Made by a program: the position numbers and the translations under genes. Source: Ruminococcaceae bacterium UBA3818 (GTDB lineage: Bacteria; Bacillota; Clostridia; Oscillospirales; Ruminococcaceae). From it: a stretch of DNA of 10,838 nucleotides. Position 1 is the first letter of the stretch. Each line of letters starts with the position of its first letter. Location of the stretch: assembly GCA_002369315.1 (NCBI GenBank), contig DFDW01000023.1, positions 1 through 10,838 on the forward strand, read 5' to 3'. The notes below the pieces were generated by a model. It saw only the letters and a list, made by a program, of their open reading frames with translations, was not told where the DNA came from and did not search any database. This document shows positions 1 to 6,413 of the stretch, piece by piece.

Positions 1-1200
1 ATGGGAACGCTGTGGAATACCTATGCTTTCTTTGTACTGTACGCGAATATTGACGATTTTGACGCGACCCAATACAAACTGGAGTATGATAAACTGTCGG
101 TTATGGACCGCTGGCTGCTGTCCAAAATGAACAGCTTAATTTTGGAAGTGGACAACCATCTCGGCCATTACCGGATTCCTGAAGCGGCCCGTGCTTTGCA
201 GGATTTTGTGGATGACATGAGCAACTGGTATGTGCGCCGCAGCCGGGAACGGTTCTGGGTCAAAGGAATGCCGCAGGACAAGATCAACGCGTATATGACG
301 CTTTATACCGCGCTGGTCACTGTTGCGAAATTGGCAGCACCCATGATTCCTTTTATGACCGAGAGCATTTACCGCAACCTGGTCTGTGGTTTGGATCATT
401 CCGCGCCGGAAAGCGTTCATCTGTGTGGCTATCCAAAAGCGGATGAGCAGATGATCGACAAAAAACTGGAAGAGGATATGGATACTGTCCTCAAAGTAGT
501 CGTGCTGGGACGGGCCGCACGAAACGGCGCAGCTATGAAAAACCGCCAACCGTTGGCTAAGATGTATGTCAAGGCGGAAGATGAGGTAGGCGAGTACTAC
601 AAAGAGATCATCGAAGATGAATTGAACATCAAATCGGTCGAATTCACTAACGATGTTTCCAACTTCACCTCCTATAGCTTTAAACCGCAGCTTAAGACCC
701 TGGGACCGAAATATGGCAAGCAGCTGGGAGAAATCCGAACTGCTTTGTCCAATCTGGATGGCAGCGCTGCCAAAAAACAGCTGGATTCCACTGGCGTATT
801 AAAGCTGGCGCTTTCTTCGGGAGAAATCGAACTGGCGCCGGAAGACCTGCTGATTGAAATGACCCGTTCCGAAAAATACTATTCCGTAGAGGATGGAGGC
901 ATTACCGTCGCTATCGATACGGAGCTGACCGACGCTTTGGTCGAAGAAGGCTTTGTCCGTGAGATCATCAGCAAGCTGCAAACGATGCGCAAAGAAGCAG
1001 ATTTCAATGTCATGGATCATATTTATGTCTATGTCAAAGGCAGTGAAAAAATCGCCTCCATTATGCAAAGGAACCTGCCGGTTATTGAAAACGATACCTT
1101 GGCAGACGCTCTCAATCTGGATAAACTGGATGGCTATACCAAAGAGTGGGATATCAATGGCGAAACAGCAACGCTCGGAGTAAAACGTGTAGACGACTAG
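1..1200 (+). CDS. ileS: Isoleucyl-tRNA synthetase, C-terminal part (5' end outside window)
   Basis: Charges tRNA-Ile with isoleucine in the cytoplasm. The visible 399 residues are the end of the catalytic region and the whole anticodon-binding part. LWNTYAFFVLYANID (about 4-18) is the conserved stretch shortly after the KMSKS loop of class I IleRS, and SNWYVRRSRERFW (about 74-86) is the anticodon-domain signature. The ATG at position 1 is an internal Met; the catalytic HIGH and KMSKS parts lie upstream of the window. The tail (NRQPLAKMYV, then MTRSEKYYSVEDGGITVAID) resembles the long, eukaryote-like IleRS class (IleS2), and no C-terminal paired-cysteine zinc finger of the E. coli type is visible. 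In that family, members are often naturally insensitive to mupirocin; for this organism that is inference. It ends with TAG at 1198-1200 and is followed by a terminator. Confidence 0.96.
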   Translation: MGTLWNTYAFFVLYANIDDFDATQYKLEYDKLSVMDRWLLSKMNSLILEVDNHLGHYRIPEAARALQDFVDDMSNWYVRRSRERFWVKGMPQDKINAYMTLYTALVTVAKLAAPMIPFMTESIYRNLVCGLDHSAPESVHLCGYPKADEQMIDKKLEEDMDTVLKVVVLGRAARNGAAMKNRQPLAKMYVKAEDEVGEYYKEIIEDELNIKSVEFTNDVSNFTSYSFKPQLKTLGPKYGKQLGEIRTALSNLDGSAAKKQLDSTGVLKLALSSGEIELAPEDLLIEMTRSEKYYSVEDGGITVAIDTELTDALVEEGFVREIISKLQTMRKEADFNVMDHIYVYVKGSEKIASIMQRNLPVIENDTLADALNLDKLDGYTKEWDINGETATLGVKRVDD

Positions 1201-1231
1201 TTTTCCGCCAGTCCGGCTTACAAAACAAATG

Positions 1232-1265
1232 AAGCGCCGCAAAGTTTTTACCTTGCGGCGCTTTT
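1232..1265 (+). terminator. Rho-independent terminator of ileS, possibly bidirectional
   Basis: AAGCGCCGCAA (1232-1242) pairs perfectly with TTGCGGCGCTT (1253-1263) over a 10-nt loop, and TTTT follows. It begins 31 nt after the ileS stop. On the minus strand the stem is followed by a T-rich stretch, so it may also end the convergent symporter transcript. Confidence 0.85.
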
Positions 1266-1317
1266 GTGCTTTGGAGAATTGGACGGTATCTCAAGCCAAG
1301 ACAAAATCAATTGTCGC

Positions 1318-2850
1318 TTATTCTTCAACCGGCAAAGCGGTTTTCCGTTTGACGGTAACGGTTTCGTCATAGCAGGAGAAGATTTTGTCCGTTTCTTCTT
1401 TTTTCATTTTGGGTGTAACCAAGCTGACCAGCGGAACAACAATCAATCCGGCGATCATTGCGATGGCGCCTGCGTTAATGGGAGAAGCGATGTATTTCCA
1501 GAACATATTTGTTACCGTAATGCCAATGCCAACGGCAAAGCTGGCCCAAACCGAAGCTTTGGTAACGCCTTTCCAATATAAACCATACAAAAACGGAGCC
1601 AGAAAAGCTCCTGCCAGCGCACCCCAGGAGATTCCCATCAGTTGAGCGATAAAGGTGGGAGGATCCAATGCCAGAACGACAGACAAAACAATGAAAAAGA
1701 CGACCAGTATACGCATTAGCAAAAGCTGACGTTTTTCATTGAGATTTTTAATGATATTGTCTTTTAAAAAGTCCAGAGTCAAAGTAGAACTGGAAGTCAA
1801 CACCAACGAGGAAAGGGTGGACATGGAGGCGGACAGCACCAGAACAATAACGATACCGATTAAAATGTCAGGCAGGGAAGAAAGCATAAACGGAATAATG
1901 CTGTCGTAGATGACGCCGCCCTGTTCATTATACAGAGAGGGATTGTCAAACAACCGCCCGAAGCCGCCTAAAAAGTAGCATCCACCGGAGATAACGATGG
2001 CGAAGACCGTCGAAATAATGGTTCCGGTTTTGATATCTTTTTCGCTTTTGATCGCGTAAAATTTATGTACCATCTGCGGCAGGCCCCAAGTACCCAAAGA
2101 GGTCAGAATTACCACGCCAAGAAGATTCAGCGGGTCAGGACCGAAGAAGGAAGTATAAGCTCCCTGCTGACCGAGCGTACCGGGAATTTCGCTGGGGATT
2201 TCAGCCAGTTGGAAGATTGCCTTTGTGAAACCACCCTGGCCATTGAGTACAGAGACGACGACCGCCGCGATACCGCCAAGCATGATAATGCCTTGAATAA
2301 AGTCGTTGATGGCGGTGGCCATATAGCCGCCCAAAATGACGTAAATGCCGGTGAGAACAGCCATTGCAATTACGCAAACCGAATAGGGAATATCAAACGC
2401 CATGCCGAATAACCGGGATAATCCGTTGTAGACAGAAGCGGTGTAAGGAACCAAAAAGATGAAAACAATTGCGGAAGCGGAGATTTTCAGCGCTTTGCTG
2501 TCAAAACGTTTGCCAAAAAAATCTGGCATGGTGGCAGCAGACAGATAGTTACTCATAATGCGAGTGCGCCGCCCGAGTACAACCCAGGCCAGCAGGCTGC
2601 CAAGCAATGCGTTACCGATGCCGATCCAGGTAGAAGAAATGCCATATTTCCATCCGAACTGCCCGGCATAGCCGACAAATACAACGGCGGAAAAATAAGA
2701 CGTACCGTAAGCGAAAGCAGTCAGCCAGGGGCCAACGTTCCGGCTGCCCAGAACAAACCCCTGCACATTGGTGGAATGCCGGCGGCAGTAAATACCAATG
2801 GCAATCATTGTGCCGAAAAAGATTACAAGCAGGACGATTTTAGCAATCAT
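1318..2850 (-). CDS. Sodium:solute symporter (SSS family), substrate unknown
   Basis: A 510-residue integral membrane protein of the SSS family (PutP/PanF/SGLT superfamily), expected to import an organic solute with Na+ across the cytoplasmic membrane. It shows about 13 hydrophobic segments from residue 3 to about 478, the usual length and topology. Family landmarks are GGYMATAINDFIQG (174-187), GTWGLPQM (253-260) and SASMSTLSS (340-348); the Ser/Thr of the last motif matches the sodium-site helix described in PutP. The C-terminal tail (about 480-510) is hydrophilic. The ATG at 2848-2850 is preceded by AAAGGAG (2858-2864) at good spacing. It is transcribed divergently from paaK from a shared regulatory region, which suggests an organic acid or aromatic compound as substrate, but the sequence does not fix this. 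Proline or pantothenate transport are alternatives. Confidence 0.9.
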   Translation of the reverse strand: MIAKIVLLVIFFGTMIAIGIYCRRHSTNVQGFVLGSRNVGPWLTAFAYGTSYFSAVVFVGYAGQFGWKYGISSTWIGIGNALLGSLLAWVVLGRRTRIMSNYLSAATMPDFFGKRFDSKALKISASAIVFIFLVPYTASVYNGLSRLFGMAFDIPYSVCVIAMAVLTGIYVILGGYMATAINDFIQGIIMLGGIAAVVVSVLNGQGGFTKAIFQLAEIPSEIPGTLGQQGAYTSFFGPDPLNLLGVVILTSLGTWGLPQMVHKFYAIKSEKDIKTGTIISTVFAIVISGGCYFLGGFGRLFDNPSLYNEQGGVIYDSIIPFMLSSLPDILIGIVIVLVLSASMSTLSSLVLTSSSTLTLDFLKDNIIKNLNEKRQLLLMRILVVFFIVLSVVLALDPPTFIAQLMGISWGALAGAFLAPFLYGLYWKGVTKASVWASFAVGIGITVTNMFWKYIASPINAGAIAMIAGLIVVPLVSLVTPKMKKEETDKIFSCYDETVTVKRKTALPVEE

Positions 2851-2894
2851 AAAAATACTCCTTTGCTTTAAAGCGTTGAATAAGCTTGAACACT

Positions 2895-2918
2895 ATCATA
2901 GCAGAAAGTGTCTATGAT
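2895..2918. promoter_or_regulatory. Inverted repeat inside the symporter promoter, possible operator
   Basis: ATCATAG (2895-2901) and CTATGAT (2912-2918) form a perfect 7-bp inverted repeat with 10 bp between. It covers the -10 element and the whole spacer, touching the -35 of the minus-strand promoter. A protein bound here would block that promoter. That it is an operator is inference; partial overlap with promoter consensus could contribute to the symmetry. Confidence 0.45.
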
Positions 2919-2923
2919 GTCAA
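2895..2923 (-). promoter_or_regulatory. Sigma-A promoter of the symporter gene
   Basis: On the minus strand TTGACA (2918-2923, exact -35) is separated by 17 bp from TATGAT (2895-2900, -10). A TG dinucleotide one base upstream gives an extended -10. The predicted start of transcription is near 2888, leaving about 38 nt of leader before the ATG at 2850. Confidence 0.85.
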
Positions 2924-2952
2924 TTTAAACTTTAAAAAGTTAAAGCTTTAAA
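2924..2952. repeat. AT-rich palindrome cluster between divergent promoters
   Basis: Two adjacent palindromes lie between the promoters: AACTTT-AA-AAAGTT (2928-2941) and TTAAAGCTTTAA (2940-2951). The word CTTTAAA occurs at 2930-2936 and 2946-2952, and again at 2866-2872 inside the palindrome GCTTTAAAGC (2865-2874) next to the symporter ribosome binding site. This could be a binding array for a regulator of the divergent pair, or simply AT-rich promoter DNA. Confidence 0.35.
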
Positions 2953-2968
2953 TGCAAAAAAATATTCA

Positions 2969-2997
2969 TTGACAGAAGGAGGAATACGGAATACAAT
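2969..2997 (+). promoter_or_regulatory. Sigma-A promoter of paaK-ACT
   Basis: TTGACA (2969-2974), a 17-bp spacer and TACAAT (2992-2997) give an almost perfect vegetative promoter. Transcription should begin near 3004. That is only about 11 nt before the upstream in-frame ATG at 3015, but about 29 nt before the GTG at 3033, so it also supports the GTG start. Confidence 0.85.
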
Positions 2998-3018
2998 GAA
3001 AAAGACTTCATCATATGG

Positions 3019-3025
3019 AAAGGAG
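3019..3025 (+). promoter_or_regulatory. Ribosome binding site that places the paaK start at GTG 3033
   Basis: AAAGGAG at 3019-3025 lies 7 nt before GTG 3033. The in-frame ATG at 3015 overlaps this site and has no Shine-Dalgarno sequence of its own. Confidence 0.8.
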
Positions 3026-3032
3026 CGGTTTT

Positions 3033-4337
3033 GTGTTCTGGCAAAAAGATGCGGAAACCATGCCGCGCGAGGAGATTCGTGCATTACAGCTGAAAAAATT
3101 ACAGCATACGGTAAAATGGAGCTACGATAGAGTTCCGTATTATCATAAAATTATGGAAGAGGCCGGCGTTACGCCGGATCAGATTAAATCTTTGGATGAT
3201 GTGCGCCGTCTTCCGTTTACAACAAAGGCGGATCTGCGGGATAATTATCCGTTTGGCCTTTTTGCGGTGCCCAAGAAAGAGGTCGTTGAGATCCATGCGT
3301 CTTCCGGCACAACCGGAAAGCCGATCGTCGGCGGTTATACCAGGCGTGATTTGGATACCTGGAGCGATTGCGTGGCGCGTCTTGCCGTTGCCGCGGGCGC
3401 GACTTCGGATGATATCTCTCAAATCGCTTTCGGGTACGGCCTGTTTACCGGCGCTTTTGGACTGCATTACGCACTGGAAAAGATCGGGTCCATGGTGGTG
3501 CCGATTTCCAGCGGCAACAGTGAAAAGCAGATCATGCTGATGAAAGATTTCGGTACGACTCTTTTGGTAGCCACCCCGTCCTATGCGGTGTACCTGAGCG
3601 AACTTGCAAAGGATATGGGCGTCGCCAACCAGCTGCAGCTTCGTCTTGGCTTGTTCGGCAGCGAAGTATGTACCACGGAGATGCGCGACCAAATTGAAAA
3701 GAATATTGGTATTACGGTAACGGATAACTATGGCCTTACCGAATTAGGCGGCCCCGGCGTCTCTGGCGAATGTCAGTTCCGCAACGGACTGCATATCAAT
3801 GAGGACCATTTTCTGGCGGAAATTATCGACCCGGATACCGGAGAGGTTCTGCCGGAAGGGGAAACGGGAGAGCTGGTTATTACGCCTTTATCGAAAGAAG
3901 CGTTCCCAATTTTCCGTTACCGCACCAAAGATATCGCAAAGATTACATATGAGCCTTGCGAATGCGGTCGTACCTTTGCGCGCATGAATAAGGTGGTGGG
4001 ACGCACCGACGATATGCTGATTATCAAAGGCGTCAATGTCTTCCCGTCCCAGATTGAGAGCGTGCTGATTCAGTCTCCTCATATTGGACCCCACTATCAG
4101 CTGATTTTGCGCAAAAAGAACTACATGGATAATCTTGAAGTCAAAGTGGAATTGATCGATGGCTCTTTGCTGGATCAATACGGCGCACTGGAGAAAGTAG
4201 CTGGCGGGATTCGCGCTCAGCTGCGTACAGTTCTGGGGCTTGACTGTAAGGTTACTTTGGTAGAGCCTCGTTCGATTGAGCGGTCTACCGGAAAAGCGAA
4301 ACGCATTGTGGATTTGAGAAACGAACCGAACGCGTAA
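3033..4337 (+). CDS. paaK: Phenylacetate-CoA ligase (arylacetate-CoA ligase)
   Basis: AMP-forming ligase that converts phenylacetate, or a related arylacetate such as indoleacetate, plus ATP and CoA to the CoA thioester in the cytoplasm. At 434 residues from GTG 3033 it has the normal PaaK length and begins in the family style (FWQKDAETMPREE). Motifs of the adenylate-forming superfamily are the P-loop SSGTTGKP (90-97), DNYGLTE (231-237), RYRTKD (295-300), the hinge region GRTDDMLIIKG (323-333) and the C-terminal STGKAKR (418-424) with the candidate catalytic lysine. CECGRT (309-314) matches the Cys-rich site common in this family. The ACT gene follows 13 nt downstream. In anaerobes such paaK-ACT pairs usually act on products of aromatic amino acid fermentation, often beside indolepyruvate:ferredoxin oxidoreductase genes, which are not in this window. 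Substrate preference cannot be read from sequence. Confidence 0.95.
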   Translation: MFWQKDAETMPREEIRALQLKKLQHTVKWSYDRVPYYHKIMEEAGVTPDQIKSLDDVRRLPFTTKADLRDNYPFGLFAVPKKEVVEIHASSGTTGKPIVGGYTRRDLDTWSDCVARLAVAAGATSDDISQIAFGYGLFTGAFGLHYALEKIGSMVVPISSGNSEKQIMLMKDFGTTLLVATPSYAVYLSELAKDMGVANQLQLRLGLFGSEVCTTEMRDQIEKNIGITVTDNYGLTELGGPGVSGECQFRNGLHINEDHFLAEIIDPDTGEVLPEGETGELVITPLSKEAFPIFRYRTKDIAKITYEPCECGRTFARMNKVVGRTDDMLIIKGVNVFPSQIESVLIQSPHIGPHYQLILRKKNYMDNLEVKVELIDGSLLDQYGALEKVAGGIRAQLRTVLGLDCKVTLVEPRSIERSTGKAKRIVDLRNEPNA

Positions 4338-4350
4338 AGGAGGAAAAACC

Positions 4351-4782
4351 ATGCTGGTCAAACAAATTTCTGTATTTGTGCAAAACGAGCCGGGACGTTT
4401 GTCACAAATCACCCGCCTGATGGCGGAAAATGAGATCGATATCCGATCCATTTCCATCTCCGATACCGTTGATTTCGGTATTCTGAGGCTCATCGTTAAC
4501 GATCCGGAAAAATGTGAACGGGTACTGAAAGAGAACGGCTTTACCGTTTCTATCACCAATGTCATTGCGGTGGGAATTGCGGATGAGCCGGGAAGTCTCT
4601 CCAAAGTGTTTGCATTGGCGGATGACAATGGGATTAACGTTGAGTATGTTTACGCTTTTATCAGCCATACAACCCAGGATGCCTGCATCATTATGCGGGT
4701 ATCGGATGGAGAGAAAGCGGCCAAGGTTCTCACAGACCAAGGGATTAAAGTCCTTTCGGCCGAAGATGTTTATCATTTTTAA
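4351..4782 (+). CDS. Tandem ACT-domain protein
   Basis: A 143-residue cytoplasmic protein made of two ACT domains and no enzyme domain. The first runs from about residue 1 to 68 (KQISVFVQNEPGRLSQITRL), the second from about 69 to 143 (VIAVGIADEPGSLSKVFAL). Each has the ACT hallmark of a beta strand, then an EPG-[RS]-L turn and helix. ACT domains typically bind amino acids at domain interfaces. Stand-alone tandem-ACT proteins encoded beside phenylacetate-CoA ligase are common in anaerobic Firmicutes and archaea; their exact role is unsettled. An aromatic-ligand sensor or ligase partner is a reasonable inference. The ATG at 4351 has an excellent AAAGGAGG site (4336-4343) that overlaps the paaK stop codon, so the two genes are probably translated from one mRNA. 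Confidence 0.92.
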   Translation: MLVKQISVFVQNEPGRLSQITRLMAENEIDIRSISISDTVDFGILRLIVNDPEKCERVLKENGFTVSITNVIAVGIADEPGSLSKVFALADDNGINVEYVYAFISHTTQDACIIMRVSDGEKAAKVLTDQGIKVLSAEDVYHF

Positions 4783-4787
4783 AAGAA

Positions 4788-4819
4788 GGCGCCTCTGCTT
4801 TGGCAAAGGCGCCATTTTT
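4788..4819 (+). terminator. Rho-independent terminator after the ACT gene
   Basis: GGCGCCT (4788-4794) pairs with AGGCGCC (4807-4813). An inner TGC/GCA pairing closes a TTTG loop with one C-A mismatch between the two helices. ATTTTTG follows. It starts 5 nt after the ACT stop codon and closes the paaK-ACT unit. Confidence 0.85.
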
Positions 4820-4855
4820 GCAGTTATTTCCCGACAGCACAGAAAGGAAAACGCA

Positions 4856-5371
4856 ATGCATACGATAGAAGAAATACGCCGGGAATACCAAAGGCTCGAT
4901 CAAATGATAGGAGTAGATACTTCAGGCTTGGAAATTATGTTTTCTCCGCAGGCCGTGTATCAATATGGATGCTGCAAATATCGAAACGGGCGCAAAGCGG
5001 TTCCGTATAAAATTTTAATTGCATCCTTTTTAAAGGATGAAGAAACAGCGTTTTGGGATACTGTCCGGCATGAGTACGCCCACGCGGCGGCTGCTCTTCT
5101 GACCGGTAAAAACCAGGGGCACGGTCCGGTTTGGCAATCGATTTGTCATAAAATCGGTGCAGAGCCGTCCCGTTTAGCCGGTACTTGTCCGTCGCAGCAG
5201 GGAAACAGAAAAGACCGGATTCGGTACGAAATCACCTGTTTAGCGTGTGGTGCCCGCTATGAACGAACACGACGCAGCCGGTTCGTCGATGCGGTTTTGT
5301 CGAGCGGCGGACGCCCGATTTTATACCGATGCCGGTGCGGCGGACAAATTTTCCGGTGTATATCCCGATGA
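4856..5371 (+). CDS. SprT-like zinc metalloprotein
   Basis: A 171-residue protein of the SprT-like family, a zincin-type group related to the protease core of eukaryotic Spartan; bacterial members have poorly defined functions. The active-site signature is HEYAH (72-76), giving two His zinc ligands and the general-base Glu. GHGPVW (88-93) matches the family's third-ligand region, with H89 the likely ligand. The C-terminal third looks like a zinc ribbon: C128-x2-C131 and C159-x-C161, with another Cys at 168. The second pair is closer than the usual CxxC. The start at ATG 4856 is chosen because AAAGGA (4843-4848) precedes it; the reading frame is open further upstream but there overlaps the ACT gene. 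No signal peptide or membrane segment is seen, so it should be cytoplasmic. No clear promoter was found; read-through of the preceding terminator is possible. Confidence 0.85.
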   Translation: MHTIEEIRREYQRLDQMIGVDTSGLEIMFSPQAVYQYGCCKYRNGRKAVPYKILIASFLKDEETAFWDTVRHEYAHAAAALLTGKNQGHGPVWQSICHKIGAEPSRLAGTCPSQQGNRKDRIRYEITCLACGARYERTRRSRFVDAVLSSGGRPILYRCRCGGQIFRCISR

Positions 5372-5426
5372 AGGCAGGAACCTATTTTGGCTTTGAGAAT
5401 AAGCTGCCAAATGAAAAGAAGATGTG

Positions 5427-5477
5427 TTCTTCCCCAAAAAGAAAGCGCCCATTCGGCGCTTTCTTTTTGGGGAAGAA
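5427..5477. terminator. Perfect 23-bp hairpin, bidirectional terminator between convergent genes
   Basis: The arm 5427-5449 is exactly complementary to 5455-5477 with a 5-nt loop (CATTC). The core is a GC-rich GCGCC/GGCGC stem flanked by A-rich and T-rich arms, so on both strands a T-rich 3' side follows the stem core. An extra TTCTTCCCC/GGGGAAGAA stretch lengthens the stem beyond a typical terminator. It lies between the SprT-like gene (+) and the Cys/Gly-rich gene (-) and should end both transcripts. The region 5372-5521 holds no gene. Confidence 0.85.
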
Positions 5478-5494
5478 TAGAAAATCTTTATGTA

Positions 5495-5516
5495 CCCGCC
5501 CGCAAAACAGGCGGGC
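5495..5516. repeat. Short GC-rich hairpin 3' of the Cys/Gly-rich gene
   Basis: CCCGCC (5495-5500) can pair with GGCGGG (5510-5515), or in another register GCCCGC (5498-5503) with GCGGGC (5511-5516). It lies 6 nt beyond the stop codon of the minus-strand gene but lacks a T-run on the minus-strand exit side. It is a 3' mRNA hairpin or weak terminator ahead of the stronger hairpin at 5427-5477. Confidence 0.45.
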
Positions 5517-5521
5517 AAAAA

Positions 5522-5773
5522 TTAAAGGCAATCGCAAGGGCCGGGGGTATAGCGACTGGATTCCGAAGCTGGGGCATAAAAGCCGTCTGCGGCGTTTGCC
5601 GGGGAAATTCCGTTTCCACCGCCGATGCCGTCTCCGCCCACAAATCCGTTTCCTAGAATGACCTCATAGTTTACCGTTACCGGGATGTATTCTGTAAAAG
5701 ATCCGCTGCATCCTCCGCTTCCGCAGCCGCTTCTTCCGGTGCCGCAGCTTCTGTACCGATTGCAATTCATCAT
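5522..5773 (-). CDS. Small Cys/Gly-rich protein of unknown function
   Basis: I do not recognise a family. The 83-residue product starts at the first of two tandem ATG codons (5771-5773), 6 nt after GGGAGG (5780-5785); the second ATG (5768-5770) is equally possible. The N-terminal quarter is Cys/Gly/Ser/Arg-rich with Cys at 4, 10, 17 and 22. The middle (about 26-57) has a short beta-like stretch EYIPVTVNYEVILG and then a Gly-rich run. The C-terminus ends in PCDCL with Cys 80 and 82. There is no signal peptide and no membrane segment. It follows the superoxide dismutase gene by 34 nt on the same strand, so the two are probably co-transcribed. Metal binding or a structural (for example spore-coat-like) role are guesses only. 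The good ribosome binding site and operon position support a real gene. Confidence 0.65.
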   Translation of the reverse strand: MMNCNRYRSCGTGRSGCGSGGCSGSFTEYIPVTVNYEVILGNGFVGGDGIGGGNGISPANAADGFYAPASESSRYTPGPCDCL

Positions 5774-5807
5774 TTCTATCCTCCCAATCTTGCGGATTGT
5801 TTCCGCA

Positions 5808-6341
5808 CTATAAAATATGCTGCGAGCCGCAAATGCGTGAAGTATCTGCTCTTTGAATGATTCCGCAGCCGATTTTTGAGCCGGAATTGCCGGAGGGCTG
5901 TGTGGTAAAGTCATCCCGCTCTGCGTGAACGACAACGGAACGGCCTAAAATTTCACGCACGGAAAATCGATCGGTATAAAAGGCAAACCAGGCGCGGCCA
6001 TTATCGGCAATCAGGGGAGGAAGATCGCCCGCGTGGGCAGGATGTGCGCAGCCGGAAGGGTTGTAGTGGCCTTCTGTGTTGGCAAACGGATCAGGCGGAT
6101 TGCCGGAGCAGTCTCCTTGTTCGTGAATATGGAGCCCGAAAACACGGGTCCGGCAAATTCCGGTTCCGACAGGAAGACCGGTAAAATGCGCACAAAGAAG
6201 CACACCTTTTGCCAGTTGATAAAACCTTACGATACCCCAAAGCCAAGGATGGGCGGCATCGCCGGCAAGCTGTGCAATTGCCTGCGGCGGCCGGGTCAGC
6301 GCACGGCCGAAATAAGCATCTGCTGTTGTGTTGTTTTGCAT
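5808..6341 (-). CDS. sodC: Cu/Zn-type superoxide dismutase family protein, no signal peptide
   Basis: Expected to dismute superoxide to oxygen and hydrogen peroxide. The 177-residue product keeps all metal ligands. The Cu site is H71 and H73 (GLHIHEQGDC), bridging H92 (GHYNP) and H139 (SVVVHA). The Zn site is H100, H103 and D106 (HPAHAGDL). C78 and C159 match the family disulfide pair. The conserved active-site Arg near the C-terminal Cys is replaced by Lys156 (SGSKIGCG). Unlike most bacterial SodC proteins there is no signal peptide or lipobox, so the protein may be cytoplasmic or leave by another route. The start is ATG 6339-6341: the GGGAG at 6352-6356 is 10 nt away, whereas an in-frame GTG at 6348-6350 sits almost on it. 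The gene lies 72 nt downstream of pheA with no obvious promoter, so it probably belongs to the aroF-pheA transcript. Confidence 0.88.
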   Translation of the reverse strand: MQNNTTADAYFGRALTRPPQAIAQLAGDAAHPWLWGIVRFYQLAKGVLLCAHFTGLPVGTGICRTRVFGLHIHEQGDCSGNPPDPFANTEGHYNPSGCAHPAHAGDLPPLIADNGRAWFAFYTDRFSVREILGRSVVVHAERDDFTTQPSGNSGSKIGCGIIQRADTSRICGSQHIL

Positions 6342-6413
6342 TATTATCACACTCCCGCTTTATCTTATGCGGATGCGGAAGAAAAGGTATCCTGCAAAAA
6401 CATCTGGGGCAAA

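Noticed and set aside
799..1242. Minus-strand ORF of 147 codons opposite ileS
   Set aside because: Runs through the ileS terminator and mirrors ileS coding sequence; no supporting features.
3888..4628. Long minus-strand ORF of 246 codons opposite paaK and the ACT gene
   Set aside because: Antisense shadow of two well-identified genes; no family features and no sensible start site.
4559..4855. Open upstream extension of the SprT-like frame
   Set aside because: It lies wholly over the ACT gene in another frame and across a terminator; the ribosome binding site supports ATG 4856.
6342..6413. Separate promoter for sodC in the pheA-sodC gap
   Set aside because: A TAAGAT-like -10 can be picked out but no matching -35 lies at the right distance.
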